DNA of 64,000 nucleotides from Candidatus Celerinatantimonas neptuna (lineage in GTDB: Bacteria > Pseudomonadota > Gammaproteobacteria > Enterobacterales > Celerinatantimonadaceae): positions 489,501 to 553,500 of the forward strand of contig OU461276.1 in assembly GCA_911810475.1 (NCBI GenBank). The letters are read 5' to 3'. The position numbers and the translations under genes are program-made. The notes beneath the pieces are model-generated. The model was not told the origin of the DNA, did no database searches, and saw nothing but the letters and a program-made list of their open reading frames with translations. Within the stretch, counting starts at the first letter, position 1. Each line of letters starts with the position of its first letter. Shown here piece after piece: positions 44,103-54,359 of the stretch.

Positions 44103-44358
44103 TATCCCCTCAACTTATACACTAGCGTCCAATTTAATTTAAAATCTAACATTTAAACCTACTTAAATAAGGGTCTTCTATGAAGTAAAATTCAATTTTA
44201 AAATTAAAATGTTTAAGTTATATACTATATTAGTTATTATCCAATATGATAATGCGTATTGATTTAATTTAAAAATAAAGTTCCGACATCCTAAAAAAAT
44301 CTGATACATTCTTATACAGCTATTCACTTAATAATAAATAAAAACACAATTACAATAT

Positions 44359-45651
44359 TTAGTTTTTATCTATGTTAATGATAATTAATTTTCTCTTATT
44401 AGTATGTGCTGAATCAATTACTACCATTTTTTCATTACTGCTTAACCTTGGATGTAAGTCACATCTATAGCCACAATCATTATATACTGAAAAAAATTTT
44501 CCTATGTGCTTAAATAAATTCTGTTTAGAATCAAAAATCATAAGATTTCTATAATTCTTTCCATCTTGATATGTATCAATTAACAATCTTTTTTTATCTC
44601 TAAACCAGCTCTGATGGCCATTACCAAATAAAATATTATTTCCAATAATTTCAAACTCAGTCGTTTTATCATTGTATAAAAATAGTTTTGACTGATTAGA
44701 TATTTTTGATTTTAGATTATTCGGTAATAGTACTTTCATAGACTTATAGAGAGGTTTTATAATTAGTTTTAATAAGCGAATCCTCTTTATCTTATCTGAA
44801 GTTTTAGTAATAGAACTTTGACTTGATTTAGGTAGACATGTCCAGATTGACAATTTTTTATCATCTTTCCAATAATGATGAGAATAAAATCTCACATCTG
44901 GATACATAAATATATTATCACCAACCTGATTATCTACTGTATATACTCTCGAATGATCAACTCCAGCCTCAGACCATCTATGAAAAAACATGAATCTATC
45001 ACCACTTGGATTATACATAATATGCTCAAGCCAGCTATTAGATACATCAAACTCAGGCAACCTTGCATTATTTATTATATCTTCAGTCTTTATAATTAGA
45101 TAAAAGTCACCTGTTTCTAAATTTATCTTATAAATTCCATCTTCTTTATGATAAGGTTTATCCCATTTTTTGTTTTTAATATTCTTATAATTATACCCTG
45201 GTCGGCACCAATAATGTCTCTCATAATTCACGCCCAAAGCTTCTTTTCCATTTGGATGAATCACATAGATAGGGCAGTGTATAATTTTTTTTGTTTTACT
45301 TTTAATGTTATATATAATAGAAATAAACCTACCATCACTACAACTATTATAGATAACCTCTTCATCATATTTGGGAGGTAGCCACTGAAGCTGAGAACCT
45401 TGCTGCCAATTCCAAGCTAATGTCTCATCTATTTTTGTAAATTCACCAGTCAGTAAATCAAAATATCCAACCTCGGCAATATCTCCATCTTGGACATCTC
45501 TACCGTCAAATGAAACTCTATGGGCTAAAAGTTTGCTACAATTCTTATTTAATGGTGACTTATCATAGTAGCCAAAAAAATAACTATAGCCATCATCAGG
45601 GCTCTCGAACAAAATATTATAATGACTATTAAGTTTATATTTCAATTTCAT
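44359..45651 (-). CDS. Unrecognised protein, predicted beta-propeller-like
   Basis: 430 residues with no signal peptide or membrane segment. Repeated blocks, each a beta-rich stretch with aromatic and Asp residues, recur about every 50-60 residues: YFFGYYDKSPLN and LLAHRVSFDGRDV, QGSQLQWLPP, RFMFFHRWSEAG, ILFGNGHQSWFRDKKRLLI and YRCDLHPRLSSNEKMVVIDSAH. This looks like a WD40/oligogalacturonate-lyase-type propeller. I do not know its function. It starts right after the stop of a glycosyltransferase gene and is followed by a 256-bp gap. It could be a sugar-binding, lyase or transferase-associated protein. Confidence 0.7.
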   Translation of the reverse strand: MKLKYKLNSHYNILFESPDDGYSYFFGYYDKSPLNKNCSKLLAHRVSFDGRDVQDGDIAEVGYFDLLTGEFTKIDETLAWNWQQGSQLQWLPPKYDEEVIYNSCSDGRFISIIYNIKSKTKKIIHCPIYVIHPNGKEALGVNYERHYWCRPGYNYKNIKNKKWDKPYHKEDGIYKINLETGDFYLIIKTEDIINNARLPEFDVSNSWLEHIMYNPSGDRFMFFHRWSEAGVDHSRVYTVDNQVGDNIFMYPDVRFYSHHYWKDDKKLSIWTCLPKSSQSSITKTSDKIKRIRLLKLIIKPLYKSMKVLLPNNLKSKISNQSKLFLYNDKTTEFEIIGNNILFGNGHQSWFRDKKRLLIDTYQDGKNYRNLMIFDSKQNLFKHIGKFFSVYNDCGYRCDLHPRLSSNEKMVVIDSAHTNKRKLIIINIDKN

Positions 45652-46908
45652 CTAATAAGCTTTCCATTGTATATATTTTTCATTTTTTTCGTGAAAAACA
45701 AAATCACCACTCATTACTTGTTCAACAATCTTTTTAAAACTCTCAGTCATACCTATATGACAAAAATATTCATTACTTCTTATTTTCCCTTTTATAGAAT
45801 ATTCTTCCCTAACGAATCTATCATTAATAAATAATTCTAAAGCCCTGTATAATTCATCTCTATTTCCTTCTTTATATATCTTTGCACTTTTATCAAGCTG
45901 CCAAGGAATAGAAGCACTATCTGATGCTATTACTGGTACATTTGTAGCTTGAGCCTGTACAGTAACTAGAGGAAATGTATCCATCCAATGGGGCATAGTT
46001 TTAGAACCGAGTACAAATGTATCCATAGAGTTCATATAATTCGGGACTTCAGCTTGGTCTACAAAGCCAGTTACGTGAACTCGATATTGAAGGCCATTCT
46101 CGACAATATCTTTTTCTATAGACTCCCTGAGCTCTCCATTACCTACTAATAATAAAGCTATTTTAGTGTACTTTTTAGCTAGTTTAATAAAAACAGCAAC
46201 TAAATCATCAACTCCTTTATCTACAGTAAGTCTTCCGGCGTATCCAATGACAAACATATCTTCAAAAGCTATTTTCTGTCTGAATTTACATCTTGTTGCA
46301 TTACTGGGTGAAAAAAGGGTTTCATCTACTCCAACTTGTGTTTGTAGATATATAGGTTTGTTATACCCTCCACTTCTTAACGAATCTAAGCATCCCGGAT
46401 AATGGACGAGTGCTGCATCAGTATTTTTTTTGATATTTTCCCACATCCACTTATAAATAAACCTCTTTATGGGATGAGCAGTATTTTGATATGGGATTCC
46501 TCTTGAATTCATAGAGAAAAAAATTATCTTAGCTTCTGGAGAAAATAATTTTTTATATAGATAAATCTGTTGATGTAATAAGACAGACTCCTCATGGATA
46601 ATATATATAAGGTCAGGATTTATCTTTCTAAAATTACAATCAATAGATTTAAATAAATATCTATTCCAATTTTTTATACTTGTAGTTGGTATCGGATAAA
46701 TATGAAAATTTTTTTTGTGGATTTCTTTTGAATTGTATATTTTTCTTTCATCTTTTCCAAACCAGTCTGTCTCCCAACATTCTGGAACTAAAAGATGAAC
46801 TTCAAAGTTTTTATCTTGAGAAAGCTTTTTCCAACGATTTTGGTTAACATCAATAACCAAAGCATGTGAAATAATTACTATTTTAATAGGCTTATTAGCC
46901 ATATTCAC
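45652..46908 (-). CDS. GT4 glycosyltransferase
   Basis: 418 residues. The N-terminus IKIVIISHALVIDVNQNRWKKL is typical of GT4 enzymes, followed by the linker IGYAGRLTVDKGVDDLVAVFIKL and donor region MDTFPLVTVQAQATNVPVIASD. GTG at 46908 was kept as start because GGAG lies seven bases ahead; an ATG two codons later is the alternative. It overlaps the upstream gene by 14 bases. Specificity unknown. Confidence 0.84.
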   Translation of the reverse strand: MNMANKPIKIVIISHALVIDVNQNRWKKLSQDKNFEVHLLVPECWETDWFGKDERKIYNSKEIHKKNFHIYPIPTTSIKNWNRYLFKSIDCNFRKINPDLIYIIHEESVLLHQQIYLYKKLFSPEAKIIFFSMNSRGIPYQNTAHPIKRFIYKWMWENIKKNTDAALVHYPGCLDSLRSGGYNKPIYLQTQVGVDETLFSPSNATRCKFRQKIAFEDMFVIGYAGRLTVDKGVDDLVAVFIKLAKKYTKIALLLVGNGELRESIEKDIVENGLQYRVHVTGFVDQAEVPNYMNSMDTFVLGSKTMPHWMDTFPLVTVQAQATNVPVIASDSASIPWQLDKSAKIYKEGNRDELYRALELFINDRFVREEYSIKGKIRSNEYFCHIGMTESFKKIVEQVMSGDFVFHEKNEKYIQWKAY

Positions 46909-48034
46909 GATAAATCTCCAATAGTTTTTTGTTTCTATTTTCTACCATATAGTCTTTATAATATTTTTCTATTGCACATTCTGTTTGTTTTTTTAAAAAA
47001 ACTTCATCTTGACTATATTTAGATAAATTTTCTACGAGATCATTAATGGTTTTTTCAAATAAACCATTTTCCACACTCTCTTTTATCTTTTCATCAAATT
47101 CTTCTTTTGTTTTCCAAACTATTCCATACTTGTCAATATCATATACATTGATAGGAACATTTATTTCAATTCCATTACCATTATCTATAAAATCTTTTGA
47201 ATGCTGTGTTCTATAAGTAATAATAGGTTTCCCATAAGAGGTAGCTTCAATTGCAGTTACTCCATCAGTTAGAGTTAATGCTAAAACAACATCTGCATTT
47301 TTATAAAGATTAATTTTGACCGCTTCAGATAATGGCGCTTGCTTAACTAACTTAATACTTTCATCCAATTTCGTTTCTATATCTTTTGGTATATCATGAC
47401 TAACTAATGTTAACGTTGTTTTTCTTCTATCTAGAGATTTAAATCGACTCCATGCTTGCAGTAATATCGCTACGCCTTTCGTATAATAATTTGAAGAAAT
47501 AAATAAAAAATTTATTTCTTTTGTTTTTTCCTTTTGCCCAACTGCAATATTATTCTTCCATGGAAGAGGAATCACTATTGATTTATCTAAGATGTTTTCT
47601 TGTGGAAAATAATGTTTAAAAACTTCTCTTTGACCATTAGAGATAAATATAATCTTTTTTAAATTATTATTTAGATATAAATCTTTAATTTTTTCACGCC
47701 TATTATAATATTCAATTGGTTCTCTACTAAAAAATTCATAAGAAGCAATAATAGAGAATGCATGATCTATTATTTCTAAAATATGTTTTTTTTCTAAATC
47801 CTTTTCACTCCCCCCCATTACTAAGTGTAATAAATTAGCCTTTTTTTTATTGGAATATATAATAGGAGGGTTATTTTTTAATTCATCAAAAGCAGGGTGA
47901 ATGAAATTAGTCTTATATGGAAAGTAAACCTTATACCTATTTGATACTTTCATCATCCTAATAATATATTCTTCAATCTTTTTAATTTTATCGATTATTT
48001 CATTATGTTTTATATTTTGTGAAATACTCACCAT
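46895..48034 (-). CDS. GT4-like glycosyltransferase
   Basis: 379 residues. The weak GT-B signature includes IIFISNGQREVFKHYF, NFLFISSNYYTKGVAILLQAW, and ADVVLALTLTDGVTAIEATSYGKPIITY, where the usual E-x7-E is present in part. It is the first transferase after wzx, the position of the dideoxyhexosyltransferase WbaV in Salmonella, but no close likeness to WbaV was seen. ATG at 48034 with AAAGGAAATT directly ahead was preferred to 48064. The start lies 32 bases inside wzx. Confidence 0.72.
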   Translation of the reverse strand: MVSISQNIKHNEIIDKIKKIEEYIIRMMKVSNRYKVYFPYKTNFIHPAFDELKNNPPIIYSNKKKANLLHLVMGGSEKDLEKKHILEIIDHAFSIIASYEFFSREPIEYYNRREKIKDLYLNNNLKKIIFISNGQREVFKHYFPQENILDKSIVIPLPWKNNIAVGQKEKTKEINFLFISSNYYTKGVAILLQAWSRFKSLDRRKTTLTLVSHDIPKDIETKLDESIKLVKQAPLSEAVKINLYKNADVVLALTLTDGVTAIEATSYGKPIITYRTQHSKDFIDNGNGIEINVPINVYDIDKYGIVWKTKEEFDEKIKESVENGLFEKTINDLVENLSKYSQDEVFLKKQTECAIEKYYKDYMVENRNKKLLEIYREYG

Positions 48035-49295
48035 AATTTCCTTTGTTTCTATAAAAATGTACAAGGTAAAAATGTACTATAAAAAGCATAACGGATATAA
48101 GAGCTGTAGAAAGTGCAGCTCCTAGAATTCCATATTGTTTTATGAAATAGAAATTCATAATTATATTAATACCGCCTGCTAATATATTAATAGGTACAAC
48201 GATATGGTTTTTCTCATATATCTGATAAAATCCTGCCATTGTCATACCAGCTATCTGGAAAAAAGATGCAAAAACCAGAAGCCATAAAAAAGCTAAAGAC
48301 TCTATATATAAATGATTAATGAAATATGTTGCCAGAATATAGACTAATCCATAAAAACCTATTCCCATTATTACCGATACCCCAAAGAAAATTAAGGTAA
48401 TTTTATAGGTTCTTTGAAAGGATAAATCTAGATTTTTTTCCTTAAAAAAATATGGTAACCAAACATTTTGAAAAGACTGAAATACTAACATTAAAATACT
48501 AATAATCACCATAGCAAAACTAAATACACCAAGTGAGGATTTATCTAATATTTTCTCTATTGCAAATCGGTCACCAAATGTTATAAAGAAATTAGAACAA
48601 CTGCCAATGGCTATAGGAAAACCATTTATAATACCTCTTTTATAAAACCCGATTGAATAGTTATCAAATTTAAAATTAGTTTTTTTAAAAAAACATCGAT
48701 AATAAAAAATAAGGATTATTATATAACTAATAGCTGTTGCTAAAATTCTTAATTCATCTTTCGGTAAGGGTACAAAATATAAAAGAGATAATGAAAATAT
48801 ATTAAAAACAAAGATTTCAACTATACATTTTCTCTGCACCATTTTAACATTTTCAGATTGAAACAAAAATGTCATAAGCAACTGATTTAGAGCGGTTAAC
48901 ATTGCCAAAGCCAGCATACTATAAAAGACAATATCATTAATAGAATGCTTTAAGAAAAACTTTATAAAATAACTCTTAAAAAATATTATACATACACCAA
49001 AGAATATAAAAGATGTAAATACTATTAAATGAACATTTTCTATTAATGCATCTTTTGTATATTCACTACTATGATAAAATCGATTTAAAGTTGCATGCTG
49101 TCCCACACCGAATACAAGTGCCATCATTCCTATGATGGAGATAATGTAGCTATAATTACCAAATTCTTCTGGAGACATTAGATTTAAGTAAATAGGAAGA
49201 AGTAAAAAATTAACTCCTTTCACCAGAAGATTAACACTAAAAAGTTTAATAAATCTTTGTTTTATTTCAGTTGTCTTCAACTTTGAGAAACCCAT
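48003..49295 (-). CDS. wzx: Oligosaccharide-lipid flippase Wzx
   Basis: 430 residues with about 12 hydrophobic segments. The start LFSVNLLVKGVNFLLLPIYLNLMSPEEFGNYSYI is typical of the polysaccharide transporter (PST) family. It flips undecaprenyl-linked repeat units across the inner membrane for Wzy. Gene order tyv-wzx is the same as in Salmonella group D. It overlaps tyv by 19 bases. Confidence 0.88.
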   Translation of the reverse strand: MGFSKLKTTEIKQRFIKLFSVNLLVKGVNFLLLPIYLNLMSPEEFGNYSYIISIIGMMALVFGVGQHATLNRFYHSSEYTKDALIENVHLIVFTSFIFFGVCIIFFKSYFIKFFLKHSINDIVFYSMLALAMLTALNQLLMTFLFQSENVKMVQRKCIVEIFVFNIFSLSLLYFVPLPKDELRILATAISYIIILIFYYRCFFKKTNFKFDNYSIGFYKRGIINGFPIAIGSCSNFFITFGDRFAIEKILDKSSLGVFSFAMVIISILMLVFQSFQNVWLPYFFKEKNLDLSFQRTYKITLIFFGVSVIMGIGFYGLVYILATYFINHLYIESLAFLWLLVFASFFQIAGMTMAGFYQIYEKNHIVVPINILAGGINIIMNFYFIKQYGILGAALSTALISVMLFIVHFYLVHFYRNKGNYGEYFTKYKT

Positions 49296-50296
49296 TCGAT
49301 CATATTTTTAATACCTTGTATTTTATCTACTTTTGATGACCAACCAATTACTGTTCTTGCTTTTGAACAATCAGCCACAAAGACACGTTGATCACACTCT
49401 CTTGGAGGAAGTTTTCGGTATATCATATTAATATCTAATTCTTGTTCCAGAAAGCTAAATAATTCTAATAACGATGAGGAGTTATTAATTCCTCCACCAA
49501 TATTAAATACCTGGCCTTTTGTTTTTTCAATTTTCTTACTAGCCATTAAATATAGATCAACACAATCACTAGCATATAATAAATCTCTTACCTGTTTCCC
49601 ATTTCCTGAAATAGTAAAAGACTCTTTATTTCTTCCTTTTTTGATATCGATAGCTTTTTGAACAAACCAGCCTACCCATCCCTGATCATAGGTGGCAAAC
49701 TGACGGCCACCAAACATAGAGGAATGTCTAAACACAACTGTTTTTAACCCATAAATGCGATGAAAATCCAACATATATTGATCAGCAGACCCTTTTGATG
49801 TGCCATATGGCGAATGAAAATCTAAATTTACTGATTCATCAAAACCATCCGGTTTTTCAATACATTGATATCGACTTTCAGTCTCTTCATAAGTAAACTG
49901 CTCTAAATCACCATATACTTTATTAGTAGATGAATAAACAATCGTGCTATCTGGAGAAAATTGGCGAACAGCATTTAGTAAATTAAAGCTTCCCATTGCA
50001 TTAATTTCAAAATCCATTCTCGGATCAGCTATTGATGTAGTCATAGCAACTTGACCAGCCAAATGATAAATTACATCCGGTTTAATAGATTTAATTGTAC
50101 GTTCAACATCATTAACATTACGAATATCAGCATGAATAAATTGAAAATCACCAATTGTTTTAAGCCATTCTAAATTTTGATGACTACCCAAACGATATAG
50201 ACTATCAAATACTACAACATCTTCACCTTTAATTAGTAATCTAGATGCTATATTTGAACCTAAAAAGCCGCATCCACCTGTGATTAGATATTTCAT
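49277..50296 (-). CDS. tyv: CDP-paratose 2-epimerase (CDP-tyvelose epimerase)
   Basis: 339 residues of the extended SDR family. It matches Salmonella/Yersinia Tyv (RfbE) closely by eye: ITGGCGFLGSNIAS, HLAGQVAMTTSIADPRMDFE, YSSTNKVYGDLEQFTYEETE, DFHSPYGTSKGSADQYMLDF and FRHSSMFGGRQFATYDQGWV. It turns CDP-paratose into CDP-tyvelose by inversion at C-2. It needs a substrate from prt and the ddh enzymes, one of which (ddhD) is broken here. It overlaps prt by four bases (ATGA). The gene itself looks intact. Confidence 0.93.
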   Translation of the reverse strand: MKYLITGGCGFLGSNIASRLLIKGEDVVVFDSLYRLGSHQNLEWLKTIGDFQFIHADIRNVNDVERTIKSIKPDVIYHLAGQVAMTTSIADPRMDFEINAMGSFNLLNAVRQFSPDSTIVYSSTNKVYGDLEQFTYEETESRYQCIEKPDGFDESVNLDFHSPYGTSKGSADQYMLDFHRIYGLKTVVFRHSSMFGGRQFATYDQGWVGWFVQKAIDIKKGRNKESFTISGNGKQVRDLLYASDCVDLYLMASKKIEKTKGQVFNIGGGINNSSSLLELFSFLEQELDINMIYRKLPPRECDQRVFVADCSKARTVIGWSSKVDKIQGIKNMIEWVSQS

Positions 50297-51168
50297 CTTA
50301 AATCCTTTAATAATTTTTTAATGCCTTCTTTATAATTAATTTTAGCCTTCCAGCCCAATTTTTTTATATAACTACCATCAACGTCTGGAGTCATTAATTC
50401 ATTTTCTCGATAAGCAATTTTTCCAAAATCCAAAACTGTATCTGAAGGTCCATACATTACATTATAAACTGATAATATTTGATTAATAAAATCTTTAACC
50501 GCAATAAGTTCGCCGCTAGCTATATCTATTTCTATATAGTTTGGAAATTGATTTTTATGCTGTATTACTGTATCAAATGCCGAGACAACATCATCAATAT
50601 AAATAAAATCTCGCTGTTGAACACCACTCGTTAATGATACAGAGCTAACACCATCTATAATTTGATTTATTAACCATTTTACAAATTTATGATCATCATC
50701 ACCTGCACCATACATATGTTCGATTCGCAGATTAATAAATTGGATTTTATCCTGAAAGCGTTCTCCCCACTGCTTAAATTGATATTTACTTAAAGCATAA
50801 GAACTAACCGAAGGATTTAATGCAGAATCGGCATTAATAAAACAAGTCGCTTGAGATTCTATCGCCGCTTCAAGCAATTTAGCTGAAAATATGATATTTG
50901 TTTGTAATAAATCACTTAAAGATTCACTATTTCGCCCATAGCTACAAGCTGTATGAATTATTGTATCTGGTGCAACTTGGCACATTTGCTCTAGCCAGTC
51001 ATCTCCATCTACATTAATAAAATGAATTGTATCTGATATACCTTCAAGCTTATCCAATGAAGAATGGCGTCTTTTGACGCCATAAACGGTCTCACCTCTA
51101 GCGATAAAAAAATGGGCCAAATGACTACCGAGAAAACCTGTTGCCCCACTTATAACAATTGTTGACAT
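50293..51168 (-). CDS. prt: CDP-paratose/abequose synthase-type reductase (Prt)
   Basis: 291 residues of the SDR family. Motifs IVISGATGFLGSHLAHFF, NTDSAL-like FINADSALNPSVSSYALSKYQF, NLRIEHMYGAGDDDHKFVKWL and QQRDFIYIDDVVSAF match RfbS/RfbJ. The enzyme reduces CDP-3,6-dideoxy-4-ketohexose at C-4 to CDP-paratose (or CDP-abequose). Prt is favoured over Abe because tyv is next, and Tyv acts on CDP-paratose. One base separates it from the ddhC stop. Confidence 0.87.
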   Translation of the reverse strand: MSTIVISGATGFLGSHLAHFFIARGETVYGVKRRHSSLDKLEGISDTIHFINVDGDDWLEQMCQVAPDTIIHTACSYGRNSESLSDLLQTNIIFSAKLLEAAIESQATCFINADSALNPSVSSYALSKYQFKQWGERFQDKIQFINLRIEHMYGAGDDDHKFVKWLINQIIDGVSSVSLTSGVQQRDFIYIDDVVSAFDTVIQHKNQFPNYIEIDIASGELIAVKDFINQILSVYNVMYGPSDTVLDFGKIAYRENELMTPDVDGSYIKKLGWKAKINYKEGIKKLLKDLR

Positions 51169-51169
51169 A

Positions 51170-52483
51170 CTAAAAATTTAACCCAAAAAATTCTTCAAAT
51201 TTTTCGATCACATAATCTAGCTGATTATGGTTAAGTCCAGGATAGATGCCAATCCAAAAGGTCTGATTCATAATCCTGTCGGTGTTGGTTAATTCTCCAA
51301 CTACACGGTAATTGACATCTGAAAAATAAGGCTGTCGTGTTAGATTACCTGCAAAAAGTAAACGTGTCCCAACTTTAGCGTCATCTAAAAATTGAATAAG
51401 CTGTACACGAGTCACACCAGCTGTTTCTTTTAGTGTAATGGGGAAACCAAACCATGAGGGATCAGAGTTCTCAGTCGCTTCTGGTAATTCAATAAATTCA
51501 GAACAACTCTGTAGCCCTTTTTTAAGATAATCAAAGTTAACTTTACGTGTTTCAATAAAACTTGGAAGTTTATCGAGCTGTGCAACACCGCACGCAGCCT
51601 GCATATCAGTAATTTTTAAATTATAACCAAGATGTGAATAGGTATACTTATGATCGTAACCGAAAGGTAGAGAACCTAGCTGTTGGCAAAAACGTTTCCC
51701 ACAAGTATTATCACACCCCGGTTCACAATAACAATCTCGTCCCCAATCACGAAATGACTCTAATAATGTTTTTAATTTAGCTGATTTGGTAAAAACTGCT
51801 CCCCCTTCCCCCATTGTAATGTGGTGAGCTGGGTAAAAACTAACCGTAGCAATATCCCCGAACGTCCCTACTAACTTATCGTTATAACGAGTGCCTAGTG
51901 CATCACAGCAATCTTCTACTAGCCATAACTTATATTTCTCAGCAATTCGTTTAACTTCAGTTAAATTAAATGAATTTCCTAAAGTATGGGCGATCATGAT
52001 TGCTTTTGTTTTATCAGACACAGCTGCTTCAATTAAGCTTGCGTCGACATTGTAGGTTGGAATATTAACATCTACAAAGACTGGCACTAGTTCATTTTGA
52101 ATTATGGGGTTAACTGTTGTTGGAAAGCCGGCGGCAACAGTGATGACCTCATCCCCAGGCTTAAGCGCACGTTCTTTCAATTTAGGGGAGGTCAGTGCCG
52201 TCAGTGCCAGCAAGTTAGCCGATGAACCAGATGTAGTTGTCAATACATGCCGAATACCTAAAAATTCACCCAGTTTTTGTTCAAATAAATGATTAAACCG
52301 CCCCGTAGTTAACCAACCATCTAGAGAAGCTTCAACCATAAATTGTAACTCACTCTTATCGAGCACTTTACCTGATGGTGGAACTACATCAGTTCCTGGT
52401 TGAAATGCCTTTGGCTGATATTTCTGCTGGGCATATTGACCGACTAACTCAGCAATCTGGGTACGTAATTCTTGCTCTGTCAT
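51170..52483 (-). CDS. ddhC: CDP-4-keto-6-deoxy-D-glucose 3-dehydrase DdhC (RfbH)
   Basis: 437 residues, PMP-dependent E1 of dideoxyhexose synthesis. The aminotransferase fold has His in place of the usual PLP Lys ([19 protein letters not shown] in parts). A Cys-rich stretch [16 protein letters not shown] supplies the [2Fe-2S] cluster. It removes the C-3 hydroxyl of CDP-4-keto-6-deoxyglucose to give a glucoseen intermediate. The next step requires electrons from the DdhD reductase, whose gene is a pseudogene in this locus. It overlaps ddhB by one base. Confidence 0.95.
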   Translation of the reverse strand: MTEQELRTQIAELVGQYAQQKYQPKAFQPGTDVVPPSGKVLDKSELQFMVEASLDGWLTTGRFNHLFEQKLGEFLGIRHVLTTTSGSSANLLALTALTSPKLKERALKPGDEVITVAAGFPTTVNPIIQNELVPVFVDVNIPTYNVDASLIEAAVSDKTKAIMIAHTLGNSFNLTEVKRIAEKYKLWLVEDCCDALGTRYNDKLVGTFGDIATVSFYPAHHITMGEGGAVFTKSAKLKTLLESFRDWGRDCYCEPGCDNTCGKRFCQQLGSLPFGYDHKYTYSHLGYNLKITDMQAACGVAQLDKLPSFIETRKVNFDYLKKGLQSCSEFIELPEATENSDPSWFGFPITLKETAGVTRVQLIQFLDDAKVGTRLLFAGNLTRQPYFSDVNYRVVGELTNTDRIMNQTFWIGIYPGLNHNQLDYVIEKFEEFFGLNF

Positions 52484-53565
52484 TAATAGTCCTTGATCTT
52501 TGTATAGGCTTTTATTTCATTCAGGCTATAGTCTTTCATGTCATTACCTGACATCCAAGCTTGATGCCATTTTACAATACTTTTAAGTGTACGTTCCAAA
52601 CACCAACGAGGATGCCATCCTAAAATTTGAGTAGCTTTAGAACAATCCAGTTTCAAATAGTGTGCTTCGTGAAGGTGCTCACCTTTTTCAACCAGCCAGG
52701 ATGCGCCTTGTCCCCATAAATCAGCTAGGTTTTCAACAATATACTGAACAGGTTTTGCGTCTGAACTATTAGGACCAAAATTCCAGCCACCATTAAATTC
52801 GGGACCGATTAGATAGAGTTGTTCTGCCAACATTAAATATCCGGATAGGGGTTCCAGTACATGTTGCCACGGGCGTATAGCATATGGACTACGAATTTCA
52901 ACATTCTGTCCCATTTCAAAAGCTCTTAAGGTATCTGGTATCAGGCGATCCAGTGCCCAGTCCCCGCCACCAATTACATTACCCGCACGAACCGATGCCA
53001 CTGCAACCCCATGCTGCTGATATTTTTCTGCATTAAAGTAAGAGTTTCTATATGCACTAACAATCAACTCACTACAGCCTTTGCTATTTGAATAAGGATC
53101 ATACCCCCCCATGGGATCCGATTCTCGATATCCCCAGATCCATTCCCGATTATCGTAGCATTTATCACTAGTCACACAAATAACCGAGCGTACCGAATCA
53201 ATCCGCCTGATAGCATCCAGCACATGTGCCGTTCCCATAACATTACTTTGATATGTCTCGATCGGATTTTCATAGGAATATCTGACTAGAGGCTGTGCAG
53301 CCATATGAATAACCACATCAGGCTGAAAAGATTTCATTGAGTCATAGAGTAATTGGTAATCCCGAATATCACCTATCTGGTGCTCAAAGCATAAGTCAGC
53401 TACATCCACGACCTCAAAAAAACTGGGTATTGTTGGCGCATCCAGAGCAAAACCTTTGACCTTTGCCCCCATAGAAGACAACCAAAGGGTTATCCAGCCA
53501 CCTTTAAATCCAGTATGTCCGGTCACGAATACTTTTTTATCTTGCCAGAATGATCGATTTAGCAT
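52483..53565 (-). CDS. ddhB: CDP-glucose 4,6-dehydratase DdhB (RfbG)
   Basis: 360 residues of the extended SDR family. It makes CDP-4-keto-6-deoxy-D-glucose. Visible are [37 protein letters not shown], the catalytic [13 protein letters not shown] and [14 protein letters not shown], and [19 protein letters not shown]. Several in-frame ATGs exist (53586, 53577, 53568, 53565). The one at 53565 gives the family-typical [11 protein letters not shown] with GGAA seven bases ahead; 53568 would overlap ddhA in TAATG. Confidence 0.94.
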   Translation of the reverse strand: MLNRSFWQDKKVFVTGHTGFKGGWITLWLSSMGAKVKGFALDAPTIPSFFEVVDVADLCFEHQIGDIRDYQLLYDSMKSFQPDVVIHMAAQPLVRYSYENPIETYQSNVMGTAHVLDAIRRIDSVRSVICVTSDKCYDNREWIWGYRESDPMGGYDPYSNSKGCSELIVSAYRNSYFNAEKYQQHGVAVASVRAGNVIGGGDWALDRLIPDTLRAFEMGQNVEIRSPYAIRPWQHVLEPLSGYLMLAEQLYLIGPEFNGGWNFGPNSSDAKPVQYIVENLADLWGQGASWLVEKGEHLHEAHYLKLDCSKATQILGWHPRWCLERTLKSIVKWHQAWMSGNDMKDYSLNEIKAYTKIKDY

Positions 53566-53567
53566 CA

Positions 53568-54341
53568 TTATTTCCATACTTTCCATGGGGCTTGATTATG
53601 CTTCCACATTTTTTCCAACTGCATCTTATCCCGCAATGTATCCATCGGTTGCCAGAAGCCTTCATGCGGATAAGCCATCAACTGATGATCAGCAGCCAAT
53701 TGGTTCAGCGGTTGCTGCTCCCAGATCGTTTGATCATCTTCGATCAGATCAATCACTTTTGGGGACAATACAAAAAAGCCACCGTTGATTATCCCTCCAT
53801 CGCCTCTCGGTTTTTCTTGAAAAGAAAGGACACAATCTCGTTCAATTTTCAATGCTCCAAATCGGCCAGGAGGATAACATGCTGTTAAAGTAGCCAATTT
53901 GCCATGGCCTTGGTGAAATTCGAGGGTTTTAGTGATATTTACGTCTGCAACACCATCACCATACGTGAAGAAAAATGCGTCTTCCCCGTCTAAATACTCC
54001 CGAACACGGCGCAAACGCCCACCAGTCATTGAATGTTCTCCAGTGTCAACTAATGTAACCTTCCAAGGCTCTGCTCGCTTATGGTGAACATGCATCTCAT
54101 TTTGAGTCATATCAAAGGTAATATCAGACATGTGCATAAAATAGTTAGCGAAATATTCTTTAATTACATAACTTTTATAACCACAACAGATGATAAAATC
54201 ATTAACGCCGTGATGAGAATAAATCTTCATAATATGCCAAAGAATAGGTTTACCACCAATTTCGACCATTGGTTTCGGCTTTATCACCGTCTCTTCACTT
54301 AGACGCGTACCTAAACCGCCAGCCAAAATAACTGCCTTCAT
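53568..54341 (-). CDS. ddhA: Glucose-1-phosphate cytidylyltransferase DdhA (RfbF)
   Basis: 257 residues, the standard length. The nucleotide site [33 protein letters not shown] (in parts), [26 protein letters not shown] and PPGRFGAL identify the enzyme that makes CDP-glucose from CTP and glucose-1-phosphate. AGGAG lies six bases before the ATG. It is the first intact gene of the dideoxyhexose block, directly after the ddhD pseudogene. Confidence 0.95.
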   Translation of the reverse strand: MKAVILAGGLGTRLSEETVIKPKPMVEIGGKPILWHIMKIYSHHGVNDFIICCGYKSYVIKEYFANYFMHMSDITFDMTQNEMHVHHKRAEPWKVTLVDTGEHSMTGGRLRRVREYLDGEDAFFFTYGDGVADVNITKTLEFHQGHGKLATLTACYPPGRFGALKIERDCVLSFQEKPRGDGGIINGGFFVLSPKVIDLIEDDQTIWEQQPLNQLAADHQLMAYPHEGFWQPMDTLRDKMQLEKMWKHNQAPWKVWK

Positions 54342-54359
54342 AGAGACTCCTGTTCGTTA

